Part shown: in pieces, positions 25,963 to 35,481 of the stretch
How the letters are laid out: each line of letters opens with the position of its first letter
How positions within the stretch are numbered: position 1 is the first letter of the stretch
NCBI RefSeq assembly: GCF_900112985.1
Contig: NZ_FONS01000002.1
Span: 62,001 to 126,000, forward strand
DNA: 64,000 nt
DNA from: Pedobacter antarcticus
GTDB lineage: Bacteria > Bacteroidota > Bacteroidia > Sphingobacteriales > Sphingobacteriaceae
Reading direction: 5' to 3'
Translations under genes and position numbers: made by a program
The notes under the pieces: model-generated
What the model saw: only the letters and a program-made list of their open reading frames with translations
Databases searched by the model: none
Told to the model about the DNA's origin: nothing

Positions 25963-26339
25963 CAGATATATTTAATCAGCAATTCATTCAACAGGTCTAC
26001 ATTAATAGGTTTAGACACATAACCAACTGCGCCTGCATCCAGGCATCTTTCTCTATCTCCAACCATCGCCTGCGCTGTTACTGCAATTACAGGGATTTCT
26101 TTCAGATCTTCGCACTCTCCCATTTTAGCTATGGCCTGATAACCATCCATACCAGGCATCATCATATCCATCAGTACTACGCCAATATCCGGACTGCTTT
26201 CCAGCAATTGTAATCCTTCTTCACCGCTCATTGCTGCAACACATTGATATCCCTTTGCTTTAAGCACCGCTTTCAGCGCAAAGATATTCCTGTTATCGTC
26301 ATCAATTATCAGCACCTTCTTTTGAGTTTCCATTCTCAT
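25962..26339 (-). CDS. single-domain response regulator
   Basis: This 125-residue receiver has the acidic pocket IIDDDNRNIFAL, phosphoacceptor D58 in VVLMDMMMPGMDGY, the conserved Thr in AVTAQAMVGDRERC and Lys in YVSKPINVDLL. It closely resembles the third receiver of the hybrid kinase upstream (ADDDVRNIFSL...DMMMPEMDGY), suggesting duplication. It starts 17 bp after the hybrid kinase stop and ends on the first base of cheR. Confidence 0.92.
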   Translation of the reverse strand: MRMETQKKVLIIDDDNRNIFALKAVLKAKGYQCVAAMSGEEGLQLLESSPDIGVVLMDMMMPGMDGYQAIAKMGECEDLKEIPVIAVTAQAMVGDRERCLDAGAVGYVSKPINVDLLNELLIKYI

Positions 26340-26356
26340 TTATAAATTAATCAGTG

Positions 26357-29300
26357 TTAAGCTTTATCATATAACCAGACCCGAAGCAGTGAGATCAGCT
26401 GATCTATATCCACAGGTTTAGAAATATAATCTGATGCCCCGGCTGCAATACATTTTTCCCTGTCTCCCATCATAGCCTTTGCAGTAACCGCTAAAATCGG
26501 CAGATGTTTAAACGCATGGATTTTTCTGATTTCCCGGGTGCTCTGGTAGCCGTCCATTTCCGGCATCATCATATCCATCAGCACAATGTCAACTCCCGGA
26601 TTATCATTTAATAACTGCAGTGCCTCTTTACCATCAGTAGCTGCAAGCACCTTCATTTTATGCTGTTCCAGCGCCTTGGTCAGGGAAAAAATATTCCTGA
26701 CATCGTCATCTGCAATCAGAACCGTTTTATTGTTCAGGACTTCATACAGACCACCAAGGCTTTCATTTGATTTTTTTAACTTACCAGTAATCGCTTTTTC
26801 TTCAACCAGGTGCAGGAACAGTCCTGCCTCATCAAGGATCCGCTGGTAAGAGTGGGCAGTTTTAACAACAATCGAATCTGCATAATGTTTAATTTTACGC
26901 TCTTCACCTTTGGAAAGATTCTTACCAGTGAAAATAATAATTGGCAGATTCTCCAATCCGTCGCTTTTTTTGATAGTTTCTAGCGTCAGGTAGGCGTTCT
27001 TATCGGGTATCCCCATATCAAGGATCACGCAGTCAACTTCTTTCTTCTGTAATGCATCAACACTCTGAGACACGTTATTAACGACTTCAGTCTGAATGCT
27101 ATGGTTACTCAGGAAATAGCTGAGTGCTTTAGCATGCTGCTGATTCTCCTCTACAATCAACACTTTTTTCGGATGTCTGCTCAAAGCATGTTCCAGTTTC
27201 AGGAAGATCTGCTGCATCTGTTCCAGCGCAAATGGCTTATTGATAAAATCCACTGCACCTTTCAGCAGACTTTCTTTTTTCACCTCTAAAGAAGACATGA
27301 TATGCACAGGAATAGGCTTGGTTACCGGATTAGCTTTCAACTCTTCCATTACCTGCCAGCCATCCTTCACCGGCAGCTGAATGTCCAGCAGAATAGCCAA
27401 AGGTTTATAGAAATTAGCCATTTCTATTCCTTGATCGCCGCGTACAGCTACAATTCCTTTATAGTTTCGCTTTCTTGTGAAATTCAACAGGGTTTTCGCG
27501 AACGGGGTATCATCTTCTATAATAAGAATGACTTTATCGCCGGGAACAATGTCGTTCCGGTCATCTTCAATTTCCTGAGGAATATGAGTCACTGTGAACC
27601 TTTCTGACTGCTCCATGACTTCTATTGCGTCCTGCAATTGTTCTGGTTCTTTGAGGTACGTGAAATTCTGACTCTGCTGTGTACGTTCAGATATCTGCTG
27701 TCCTTTTATAGGAATAGTGAGGATAAACGTACTACCCTCCAATTCTTTACTGTTCAGCTCAATTTCCCCGCCAAGCAATTTCGCCAGCTCACGGCTAATC
27801 GAAAGACCTAAACCAGTACCGCCGAAACGTCTCCGGGTAGATCCGTCTGCCTGTTGAAAAGCTTCAAAGATCAGGCTTTGTTTATCTCTTGGGATACCTA
27901 TTCCGGTATCTATAACTTTAAACTGCAGCTCTCCTGCAATACTGCCCTGTTTAACTTCCAGCGTAACGGTACCCGAAGAAGTGAATTTAATTGCATTCGA
28001 TAACAAATTTTTAAGAATCTGCTCCAATCTCATTTTATCGGTAAAAAGCATCGGGAGATTCTGCTCCAGCTCTATATGCAGCACAAGATTCTTATTTTTT
28101 GCAACCGGATTAAATAAAGAACGCATATCCTCGGCAATTTCTTTGGTGCTGACATCTGCCAGTTCCAGCTTCATCTTGCCTGCTTCAATTTTTGAAAGAT
28201 CAAGAATCTCGTCAATCAGACCAAGTAAGCCCTGACCGGAACTTTGAATTACTTCTGCATACTCAATATATTCTGGATCCAGCTCTTTGTTATCCGACAT
28301 CAATTTGGACAGCAACAAAATAGAGTTTAACGGGGTACGCAGCTCGTGGGACATATTAGCCAGGAACTCCGACTTATAGCGTGTGCTTTGTTCCAACTGC
28401 TCGGATTTACGCTGTATTTCTTCATTATGTTCCTGAATAAGCTGATTTTTCTCTTCCAGCAGCGTTGTTCTTTCTTCCAGTTCCTGGTTGCTCTGTAGTA
28501 ATTCTTCCTGTTGCACGCGCAGTTCCTCTTCTGAGGTCTGTATCTTTTGTGTTTGTGCCTCTAATTCTGCGTTCAAACCCTCCAGCTCTGAGTGCTGTGC
28601 CTGAAGTTCTTCTGCCTGAGCCTGTGTTTCCTCCAGGAATTCCTGCAGTTTCTTCCGGTTCTGCGCAACATGAATAGCTACACCGATGTTCCCAGATACA
28701 GACTCCAGAAATTCGAGATGCTGCGGTGTAAATGCATTAATAGACCCCACCTCAATAACCCCTACAGGAGTTTTGTCCCTAATTACCGGGAAGGCAACGA
28801 TATTTTTCGGACTGGTACTGCCCGCAGCATAACTGATAGTCAGTTCGCCTTCAGGAATATCTTTAATCAGAATAGATTTTCGTGATTTTAATGCCTGTCC
28901 GGAAAGCCCTTCGCCGTCTCTCAATAAAGAGCGGCTTTGTTCTTTTAGTAGAGCGTAGCTTCCTGCTAGATGTAAATTCCGGTCATCTTCGAGCAAGTAG
29001 AATGCAGCAACCTGGGCAGATGTATGCTGTATAATATTTTCCAGAATATCTGTAGTTAGTTCTTGTATATTCTTTTCCCCTACCATTTTATCGTTCAGAC
29101 CCGCGATACCTGCCTGTAACCACTCTTTATCTGCAAGTAAGGAAAAAGAATAATGCAGAGATTCGGCCATTTCATTTAATGAACCGGCTAATTTACCCAA
29201 CCCATCTTCGGTTGCAGTATCCAGCCGGATCTGGTAATCTCCTTTTGAAATCTGGCTGGCAATCCCCTCAATAACCTCGATTCTGTTATCTATTTCAATG

Positions 29301-29965
29301 TTTTTATCTTCTAATTCTTTTTGCAAACGAACACGCGCCGCCAGGTCTTTCGTCACTCTCCTATAGAAAAACAGTGTGATCAGAATGGCCAGAATTGCAG
29401 CAATAACAATAAGCATGGGAGTATATCCCGAAGATTTATTTAAATCTGAAGTCAGCGCATTCAACTGGGTCTGTTCGTCGTCCTGAATTTGCTGGATAAG
29501 CTTTCGGGCACTATCCATGTAAGATTTCCCAGTTAGAAGGTCTCCCACACTCACGGAGCCACCTTTCTGCTTAATGGCTATTGTTTTTTCCAGCACATTC
29601 AGCCGGCCTAATATAATTTCTTCCAGTGATTTCAGATTCTCCTGTTGAACAGGACTATTCTGCATATCATTTTTCACCTTATTCAGATAGCCTATCGCTT
29701 CTTCTTTCGCCCCTTTATACGGATCCAGAAAAACGGCTTCACCAGTTAAAAGATAACCGCGTTGCCCGGTCTCTGCATCTTTAAGTGAAGATATAATTGC
29801 GTCCAGATTACGAATATTGGTATTACTCTGCGCTACTAGCTCAGAACTACGGATCAGATTGCCTATACTAATATAGGAAGCAAGTGAACTGATAAATAGT
29901 ATAATGAGGGAAAGCCCCAGTCCGAAACGTAAATTATTTTGTAATGTTTTTTGCATAGTGCTCAT
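26357..29965 (-). CDS. hybrid sensor histidine kinase: CHASE3-HAMP-GAF-HisKA-HATPase-three receivers
   Basis: This 1202-residue membrane kinase has a TM helix (FGLGLSLIILFISSLASYI), then a CHASE3-like extracytoplasmic domain (DAETGQRGYLLTGEAVFLDPY). A second TM (MLIVIAAILAILITLFFY), a HAMP-like region and a GAF domain (about residues 290-430) follow, then a long coiled coil. The HisKA H-box is SHELRTPLNSILLL (H540), and the ATPase shows NLLSNAIKFT, DTGIGIP and GGTGLGLSIS. Receivers 1-3 lie at about 810-920, 930-1045 and 1080-1195. Receiver 1 (LLDIQLP) and receiver 3 (LMDMMMP) look intact; receiver 2 has EEN in place of the DD pair. It is the core of the operon. Confidence 0.94.
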   Translation of the reverse strand: MSTMQKTLQNNLRFGLGLSLIILFISSLASYISIGNLIRSSELVAQSNTNIRNLDAIISSLKDAETGQRGYLLTGEAVFLDPYKGAKEEAIGYLNKVKNDMQNSPVQQENLKSLEEIILGRLNVLEKTIAIKQKGGSVSVGDLLTGKSYMDSARKLIQQIQDDEQTQLNALTSDLNKSSGYTPMLIVIAAILAILITLFFYRRVTKDLAARVRLQKELEDKNIEIDNRIEVIEGIASQISKGDYQIRLDTATEDGLGKLAGSLNEMAESLHYSFSLLADKEWLQAGIAGLNDKMVGEKNIQELTTDILENIIQHTSAQVAAFYLLEDDRNLHLAGSYALLKEQSRSLLRDGEGLSGQALKSRKSILIKDIPEGELTISYAAGSTSPKNIVAFPVIRDKTPVGVIEVGSINAFTPQHLEFLESVSGNIGVAIHVAQNRKKLQEFLEETQAQAEELQAQHSELEGLNAELEAQTQKIQTSEEELRVQQEELLQSNQELEERTTLLEEKNQLIQEHNEEIQRKSEQLEQSTRYKSEFLANMSHELRTPLNSILLLSKLMSDNKELDPEYIEYAEVIQSSGQGLLGLIDEILDLSKIEAGKMKLELADVSTKEIAEDMRSLFNPVAKNKNLVLHIELEQNLPMLFTDKMRLEQILKNLLSNAIKFTSSGTVTLEVKQGSIAGELQFKVIDTGIGIPRDKQSLIFEAFQQADGSTRRRFGGTGLGLSISRELAKLLGGEIELNSKELEGSTFILTIPIKGQQISERTQQSQNFTYLKEPEQLQDAIEVMEQSERFTVTHIPQEIEDDRNDIVPGDKVILIIEDDTPFAKTLLNFTRKRNYKGIVAVRGDQGIEMANFYKPLAILLDIQLPVKDGWQVMEELKANPVTKPIPVHIMSSLEVKKESLLKGAVDFINKPFALEQMQQIFLKLEHALSRHPKKVLIVEENQQHAKALSYFLSNHSIQTEVVNNVSQSVDALQKKEVDCVILDMGIPDKNAYLTLETIKKSDGLENLPIIIFTGKNLSKGEERKIKHYADSIVVKTAHSYQRILDEAGLFLHLVEEKAITGKLKKSNESLGGLYEVLNNKTVLIADDDVRNIFSLTKALEQHKMKVLAATDGKEALQLLNDNPGVDIVLMDMMMPEMDGYQSTREIRKIHAFKHLPILAVTAKAMMGDREKCIAAGASDYISKPVDIDQLISLLRVWLYDKA

Positions 29966-29973
29966 ATCCTGAT

Positions 29974-31098
29974 CTAATCTGCTTCAACGGGTGAAATAAA
30001 CGGAATATTAAAATAAAACTCTGATCCTTGACCTAGCTCACTCACTACGCCGACCTGCCCGCCATGCCTGCGGATAATCTCTGCGGAAATATATAAACCT
30101 ATACCCAGTCCCTGGAAGTGAATGGCTGTTTCTTCTACACGGTAGAACTTTTCGAAAACACTACGCTGCTGATCTGCATCTATACCTATACCAAAATCCC
30201 TCACTGCAATACGTAAGGTATCTTCCTGAGCTTCGACATTCAAATGAACCTCGCTAGTACCAGGTGCATACTTAATCGCGTTAGTCAGGAAATTGACTAT
30301 AACCTGCTCTATCCGCATCTCATCAGCAAAGATCTCCCGGTCGAGATGACCATTTTTAATGATTTTAAAGTCCGGACTAGATTGATGCATGACTTCAATA
30401 ATACTGTCCAGCAGATCATTAAGATTGAAATATTTCTTATTAAACTTCAATTTGCCGCTTTCTATTTTGGAGATATCCAATAGGTCTGCAATAAGCTCAT
30501 TTAGCTTGTCCAATTGCAGCTGGGCTTTCTTGAGGTGTTTCTTTACGGTAGGAATATCGCCTTTGTCTATACTTCTTTCCAGTAGCTGGACATAGCCCTT
30601 GACACTGGTCAAAGGAGTCTTCAGCTCATGACTGGCAATACTAATGAATTCGTCTTTTTTTCTTTCGGCCTGTTTTCTGAACTCGATTTCCTCAAGCAGG
30701 TTTTTCTGAACCTCTATCAATTTTCTGCTTTGTTCGTAGATTTGATAAAAAGTCTTAACCTTAAGCAGTAAAATATTGATATCGACCGGCTTAGTAATGT
30801 AATCGAGACCTCCGGAAGAATACCCTTTAGTAATGAAGTTCAGTTCTGTATTTGCCGCACTCAGGAAGATGATTGCTGTTTCTTTAGCTTTACTAAACCC
30901 CGAAATAGCCTCTGCTACCTCAAAACCATCCATACCAGGCATCTGGACATCGAGAATGATCAGTACGTAGGCTTTTTTGAGAACTTTTTTCAAGGCTTCT
31001 TCACCGGAAGATGCCGTATCTACTTCAAAATGATGTCTTTCCAGAACTTTTTTTAAAGAGATTAAATTCTCTGGTGTATCGTCTACTATCAGGATCAT
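29974..31098 (-). CDS. receiver-histidine kinase (REC-HisKA-HATPase), soluble
   Basis: This 374-residue protein has an N-terminal receiver (IVDDTPENLISLKKVL, D50 in IILDVQMPGMDGF). A short coiled coil leads to HisKA (SHELKTPLTSVKGYVQ, H157) and a HATPase with NFLTNAIKYAPG, DFGIGI and GLGIGLYISAEI. There is no membrane segment. It leads the six-gene operon and probably exchanges phosphate with the hybrid kinase or the single receivers. The 125 bp upstream hold a palindrome (TGCAAATT-A-AATTTGCA at 31190-31206) and no recognised promoter box. Confidence 0.93.
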   Translation of the reverse strand: MILIVDDTPENLISLKKVLERHHFEVDTASSGEEALKKVLKKAYVLIILDVQMPGMDGFEVAEAISGFSKAKETAIIFLSAANTELNFITKGYSSGGLDYITKPVDINILLLKVKTFYQIYEQSRKLIEVQKNLLEEIEFRKQAERKKDEFISIASHELKTPLTSVKGYVQLLERSIDKGDIPTVKKHLKKAQLQLDKLNELIADLLDISKIESGKLKFNKKYFNLNDLLDSIIEVMHQSSPDFKIIKNGHLDREIFADEMRIEQVIVNFLTNAIKYAPGTSEVHLNVEAQEDTLRIAVRDFGIGIDADQQRSVFEKFYRVEETAIHFQGLGIGLYISAEIIRRHGGQVGVVSELGQGSEFYFNIPFISPVEAD

Positions 31099-31223
31099 TA
31101 TTAAAAATAAAGAGTAATAATTAATTTAATTAAACTGGTTTTTCCAGCAATAGATTTTGCTAATTTATAAAAGATTTAGAGGAAACGTCTGCAAATTAAA
31201 TTTGCACGTATCAGCGCCTGCCG

Positions 31224-32069
31224 TCAGCGCAAACTGGCATCATTGAATGTATCGCCCTGATTTATATCGCCAGTGTCAAACCCTTTCTTAAACCAGTACA
31301 TCCGCTGGGCAGACGTACCATGCGTAAATGCATCGGGAACCACCTCACCTCTGGATTGTTTTTGAAGCTGGTCATCTCCTATCGCATTCGCTGCGGTCAG
31401 GGCTTCTTCAATATCACCTTCTTCTAACCTGAAATCTTTGAGATTCTGCGCATGATTTGCCCATAATCCGGCAAAGAAGTCTGCCTGAAGCTCAAGTTTA
31501 ACAGAAAGTTTATTGTATTCTTTTTCGGAAAGCCTGCCCCTGGCACGTTGCAGCTGATCAGAGATACCCAGCAGGTTTTGAACGTGATGCCCTACTTCAT
31601 GGGCAATTACATATGCCTGCGCAAAGTCACCTGCAGCGCCGAAACGCTCTTTCAAGTCATTATAAAATCCAAGGTCTATATATACTTTATGATCTGCCGG
31701 GCAATAGAACGGGCCTACTGCGGCATCTGCAAAACCACATGCACTTTGTTCAGATCCTTCGAAAACCCGAAGAACCGGCAATTCATAGGTTTTACCCATT
31801 TCTTGAAATTGTGCGGTCCAGACTTGTTCAGTTGACTCCAGGACACCGGAAACAAATTCCAGCCCTGGCGCCGCTGCAGATCCTTTTTTAACTTCTGCCT
31901 GTTCGGTATTAGCGACAGGTAATTGAGAAACCAATTCGCTGAGATCTGTTCCGAAGAACAATCCGATTACAATGACAATGAGGCCCAGACCTCCTCCGAT
32001 TGCCTTCCCGCCTCCGGAAAGTCCTCTGGCATCTTCAACATTATCACTTCCTTTACCGAACCATTTCAT
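31224..32069 (-). CDS. neutral zinc metallopeptidase of the YpfJ (KPN_02809) family
   Basis: This 281-residue protein has one membrane span near the N-terminus ([15 protein letters not shown]) and a zinc peptidase-like site [17 protein letters not shown] (HExxH). [12 protein letters not shown] supplies the third ligand, and a C-terminal [19 protein letters not shown] is typical of the family. [16 protein letters not shown] is also conserved. Proteolytic activity has rarely been shown for relatives; the role is unknown. It sits between the kinase operon and gltX, all on the minus strand, with independent spacing. Confidence 0.9.
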   Translation of the reverse strand: MKWFGKGSDNVEDARGLSGGGKAIGGGLGLIVIVIGLFFGTDLSELVSQLPVANTEQAEVKKGSAAAPGLEFVSGVLESTEQVWTAQFQEMGKTYELPVLRVFEGSEQSACGFADAAVGPFYCPADHKVYIDLGFYNDLKERFGAAGDFAQAYVIAHEVGHHVQNLLGISDQLQRARGRLSEKEYNKLSVKLELQADFFAGLWANHAQNLKDFRLEEGDIEEALTAANAIGDDQLQKQSRGEVVPDAFTHGTSAQRMYWFKKGFDTGDINQGDTFNDASLR

Positions 32070-32131
32070 AGAAATTAATATAATATTTTAGCGTGTTTGC
32101 TGTAAACAAAAAAAGCCTCAATATCTATACC

Positions 32132-32170
32132 AATCACGATTTTCTGGTTAATATCCTGAAAATCGTGATT
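32132..32170 (-). terminator. hairpin downstream of gltX, possible terminator
   Basis: Thirteen-base perfect arms (AATCACGATTTTC / GAAAATCGTGATT) around a 13-base loop begin 15 bases after the gltX stop. There is no immediate T-run on the minus strand; a T7 tract occurs about 20 bases farther. The strength is therefore uncertain. Confidence 0.55.
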
Positions 32171-32185
32171 AATCTTTTCTGTTTA

Positions 32186-33694
32186 TTATCCCAGTTGTTC
32201 CAATGCAGCCTCAATGCGTGCACTAGTCTCGGTTGTTCCTAGTAATACCGCAATATCAAAGACACCGGGTCCGAATTTACCACCAACCAGCATAATCCGC
32301 AAAGGCAGCATCAGCTCTCCTGGTTTTAGTCCACTGGCTGCCGCAAGATCTTTAAACTGTGTTTCCAGTTCTGTAGCAACTGGTTGTGCTGACATCTGAC
32401 TGATCCAGCTCCTGAAAAAACCGGCTTTTTCTGCCGTCCATTTAGGCTGTACCGCAGCAAGATCATACTTCTCCGGTTTAACGAAGAAATACCCTGCCTG
32501 TGTACTAAAATCTGTCAATAAGGTACAACGATCCTTAATCAGGGTGATTACTGTTTCCAGTTGTGTATCATTTTCAGCGACAATTCCTTTTATAGCCAGT
32601 TGTTCTTTTACCAGCAACAGCAAGTCAGCAGCCTCTGTATGTTTAATCCATTCCTGATTATACCATTTTGCTTTTTCGAAATCAAACTTAGCTCCCGCTT
32701 TGCTAATCCGTTCCACAGAGAATTTAGCAATCAGTTCATCCAGGTTAAAAATCTCCTGATCCGTTCCATCATTCCAGCCAAGCATGGCCAGCAAGTTCAC
32801 AAAAGCCCCTGGTAAGAAACCCAGTTCGCGGAATCCCTGTGTAATATCTCCCGTTTTTGGATCCTGCCAATTTTGTGCATAGACAGGAAAACCAAGACGG
32901 TCTCCATCGCGCTTGCTCAGCTTACCGTTCCCATCTGGTTTAAGGATAAGTGGTAAATGCGCCCATTGCGGCATTTCGTCTTCCCAACCCAAATATCTCC
33001 ATAAAAGGATATGGATCGGTGCAGACGGGAGCCATTCTTCTCCCCTGAAAATATGTGAAATCTGCATAGCCCTATCATCTGCAACTACAGCCAGGTGATA
33101 AGTTGGCATCCCATCTGCCTTTAGCAATACTTTATCATCTACCAGGTTCGTATCAAAGGACACCAGCCCGCGAATCATGTCATTAAAAGTTACGGTTTCA
33201 TCTTCCGGCATTTTAATTCGGATTACATGCGCAGTCTGTGCTGCCAGTAATCTTTCCACTTCTGCCTCAGGTAATGTCAGTGAGTTACGCATTCCCATTC
33301 TGGTTGCTCGTCCATAAAGGAAATTTGGCACTTCCTTACGTTTGGCGTCGAGCTCTTCCGGGGTATCAAATGCATAATATGCAAAGCCGTCTGCGACTAG
33401 TTGTTCGGCATAAGGTCTGTAAGTAGATTTACGCTCACTCTGACGGTAAGGTCCGAATGCGCCTTCCTTTTCAGGGCTCTCATCCGGGTGAATTCCACAC
33501 CAGTTCAGGCAGGATTGTATATACTCTTCTGCTCCCGCTACAAACCGGGTCTGGTCTGTATCTTCTACTCTTAAAATAAAAGTTCCCTGGTGTTGCTTAG
33601 CAAACAGATAATTAAATAAAGCGGTGCGTACACCTCCTAAATGAAGGCCCCCTGTCGGACTGGGAGCAAATCTTACTCTTACTTTCTTTTCCAT
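32186..33694 (-). CDS. gltX: glutamate--tRNA ligase
   Basis: GluRS charges tRNA-Glu. The 502 residues begin with the class I signature RFAPSPTGGLHLGGVRT and have the second signature KLSKRDGDRLGFP near residue 260. The GluRS-type segment VEDTDQTRF follows the first motif, and the helical anticodon-binding C-terminal half is present. Length is typical of bacterial discriminating GluRS. A -7 box lies 11 bp upstream of the start. The gene is divergent from the histidine kinase operon at 33783. Confidence 0.96.
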   Translation of the reverse strand: MEKKVRVRFAPSPTGGLHLGGVRTALFNYLFAKQHQGTFILRVEDTDQTRFVAGAEEYIQSCLNWCGIHPDESPEKEGAFGPYRQSERKSTYRPYAEQLVADGFAYYAFDTPEELDAKRKEVPNFLYGRATRMGMRNSLTLPEAEVERLLAAQTAHVIRIKMPEDETVTFNDMIRGLVSFDTNLVDDKVLLKADGMPTYHLAVVADDRAMQISHIFRGEEWLPSAPIHILLWRYLGWEDEMPQWAHLPLILKPDGNGKLSKRDGDRLGFPVYAQNWQDPKTGDITQGFRELGFLPGAFVNLLAMLGWNDGTDQEIFNLDELIAKFSVERISKAGAKFDFEKAKWYNQEWIKHTEAADLLLLVKEQLAIKGIVAENDTQLETVITLIKDRCTLLTDFSTQAGYFFVKPEKYDLAAVQPKWTAEKAGFFRSWISQMSAQPVATELETQFKDLAAASGLKPGELMLPLRIMLVGGKFGPGVFDIAVLLGTTETSARIEAALEQLG

Positions 33695-33705
33695 AACAAT
33701 GATTA

Positions 33706-33713
33706 CAAAGATA
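33706..33713 (-). promoter_or_regulatory. -7 promoter box (TATCTTTG) of gltX
   Basis: This exact TAnnTTTG match on the minus strand ends 11 bases before the ATG and implies a leader of about eight bases. No clear -33 TTTG was found. Confidence 0.5.
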
Positions 33714-33782
33714 TATTTTTTAAACGCTAACCGTTCTATTGGTGTCTTTTTGAATGCGAATTAGTATTTTGCCTCTATATTT

Positions 33783-34997
33783 ATGAATCCATACGAAAAA
33801 AAACGGCGCTGGAAGTTCTTTCTGCTTTTCTTCGCCATTGTCATCGGGACGGCTTCTGTGATTTACACGGATTTCTTCGTCAAGAAAATGGAAAGAGAGG
33901 AAAAAGTCTCTTTTCAGCTTTACGTTAAGGTAACCGAACAATCACTGGTCATGTACGATGATGAGCGCTTCAATGATGTCATTGAGACCATCATGAAAAA
34001 CACCAAACTTCCTGTTATCATGACCGACGGTTACGGGGTAATTAACTCTTATCAGGGACTGGATTCTACAAAAACGAATTATGACGTCGAGAAGCAGGAT
34101 AAAAAGACCTATGACCCTGCCTATTTCGAGCGCGAACTTCATAAAATGAAGGAACAGCATCCTGGCACACCCATAATCGGTCTGGATGGTACGATCTGGC
34201 ACATTTACCATAAGGATTCTTTTATCCTCACACAACTTCGCTACTTCCCGTTTATACAGCTTGGCGTAATTGCCTTGTTTCTGCTGACAGCCTATGTCGC
34301 GTTCAGTTCGGCCAGACGGTCGGAGCAAGATCAGGTTTGGGTGGGAATGGCGAAGGAAACTGCACATCAGCTCGGCACGCCAATCTCATCACTGATGGCC
34401 TGGGTGGAACTGATGAAATCCCGTTTCGATGCTGAAGATGATCCGCTGATTGCCGAAATGGAGAATGACATCAAAAGACTGGAAGTCATAACAGACCGTT
34501 TTTCAAAGATTGGCTCCAAGCCTGTACTTGAAGATCATGTGGTCTATACTGTAATTAGCAATTTTATTCAGTATTTCCAGCTGCGGACCTCAGACAAAGT
34601 GATCTTTAAGATTACCGGGGACGATCAGGTACGCGCATTACTCAATGTACCGTTATTTGACTGGGTAATAGAAAACTTACTGAAGAATGCAGCAAATGCA
34701 ATTGAAAATGAAGGCTCAATAACAATCAATATCATTGAACACCTGGCCAAAGAAGAAGTATTTATTGATGTCACTGATAGTGGAAAAGGAATTCCGAGAT
34801 CTAAATTTGATACTGTCTTCCAACCTGGTTACACGACCCGGAAAAGAGGCTGGGGACTAGGTCTTTCCCTCACCAGACGTATTGTTGAGAATTACCACAG
34901 TGGACAGATATATGTAAAAGAATCAGAACTTGGAAAAGGTACAACATTTCGTATTATCCTTAAAAGTAGCATAACCTATGAACCGACCTCAACCTGA
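33783..34997 (+). CDS. membrane sensor histidine kinase
   Basis: This 404-residue kinase has TM1 (FFLLFFAIVIGTASVIYTDF), a periplasmic sensor of about 110 residues and TM2 (QLGVIALFLLTAYVAFSSA). The H-box variant is AKETAHQLGTPISSL (H195), and the ATPase shows NLLKNAANAIEN, DSGKGIP and GWGLGLSLTRRIVE. There is no HAMP and no receiver. The AHQLGTP form of the H-box is seen in a Bacteroidota kinase group. No cognate regulator adjoins it. The next gene (DinB-like) overlaps its end by 20 bases, so expression is coupled. Confidence 0.92.
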   Translation: MNPYEKKRRWKFFLLFFAIVIGTASVIYTDFFVKKMEREEKVSFQLYVKVTEQSLVMYDDERFNDVIETIMKNTKLPVIMTDGYGVINSYQGLDSTKTNYDVEKQDKKTYDPAYFERELHKMKEQHPGTPIIGLDGTIWHIYHKDSFILTQLRYFPFIQLGVIALFLLTAYVAFSSARRSEQDQVWVGMAKETAHQLGTPISSLMAWVELMKSRFDAEDDPLIAEMENDIKRLEVITDRFSKIGSKPVLEDHVVYTVISNFIQYFQLRTSDKVIFKITGDDQVRALLNVPLFDWVIENLLKNAANAIENEGSITINIIEHLAKEEVFIDVTDSGKGIPRSKFDTVFQPGYTTRKRGWGLGLSLTRRIVENYHSGQIYVKESELGKGTTFRIILKSSITYEPTST

Positions 34998-35481
34998 AGA
35001 ATGCCCGGAATGGGCACTAAACTATATTAAACATGTACAGGGAGACCTAATTGAGCTTTTAGTACAACAGGCAGAAATCTGGCCCGAACAACTGGAAAGC
35101 ATGCAGGAACTTGCAGACTATGCTTATGCTCCAGGCAAATGGACCGTTAAAGAGATGGCGGGACACGTTATTGATACGGAAAGAATTCTGGTTTACAGAC
35201 TTACGGCTTTTGCAAGGGCAGAAAAAGCTGCACTTCCTGGTTTCGAAGAAGATGATTATGTAAAAAATGCAAGATTCAAGGAAAGGACTTTGCAAAGTCT
35301 GGGTGAAGAGTTTGCCCTGTTACGAAAAGCAAACCTTTATCTTTTCCGGTCTCTTAATGAACAGGAACTGGACCGCATCGGGTCTGCATCCGGCAGGCAG
35401 ATTTCAGTAAGGGCTATTCTGCATGTCTTAGCCGGACATGTTGCACACCATTCTCAAATTCTAAAAGAAAGATACTTATGA
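34978..35481 (+). CDS. DinB superfamily protein
   Basis: This 167-residue four-helix-bundle protein has the DinB metal triad: His in AGHVIDTERILVYRL near residue 62 and two His in the C-terminal AGHVAHHSQILKERYL. LPGFEEDDYVKNARF is a typical DinB_2 stretch. Related proteins include thiol-dependent transferases and DNA-damage-induced proteins; the actual reaction is unknown. It overlaps the kinase upstream by 20 bases and the thioesterase downstream by 4 bases, forming a tight three-gene operon. Confidence 0.85.
   Translation: MNRPQPEECPEWALNYIKHVQGDLIELLVQQAEIWPEQLESMQELADYAYAPGKWTVKEMAGHVIDTERILVYRLTAFARAEKAALPGFEEDDYVKNARFKERTLQSLGEEFALLRKANLYLFRSLNEQELDRIGSASGRQISVRAILHVLAGHVAHHSQILKERYL

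Noticed and set aside
12740..33694. A meaningful grouping of aspS, glnS and gltX
   Set aside because: They are separate single genes with their own promoter boxes, spread over 20 kb and on both strands.
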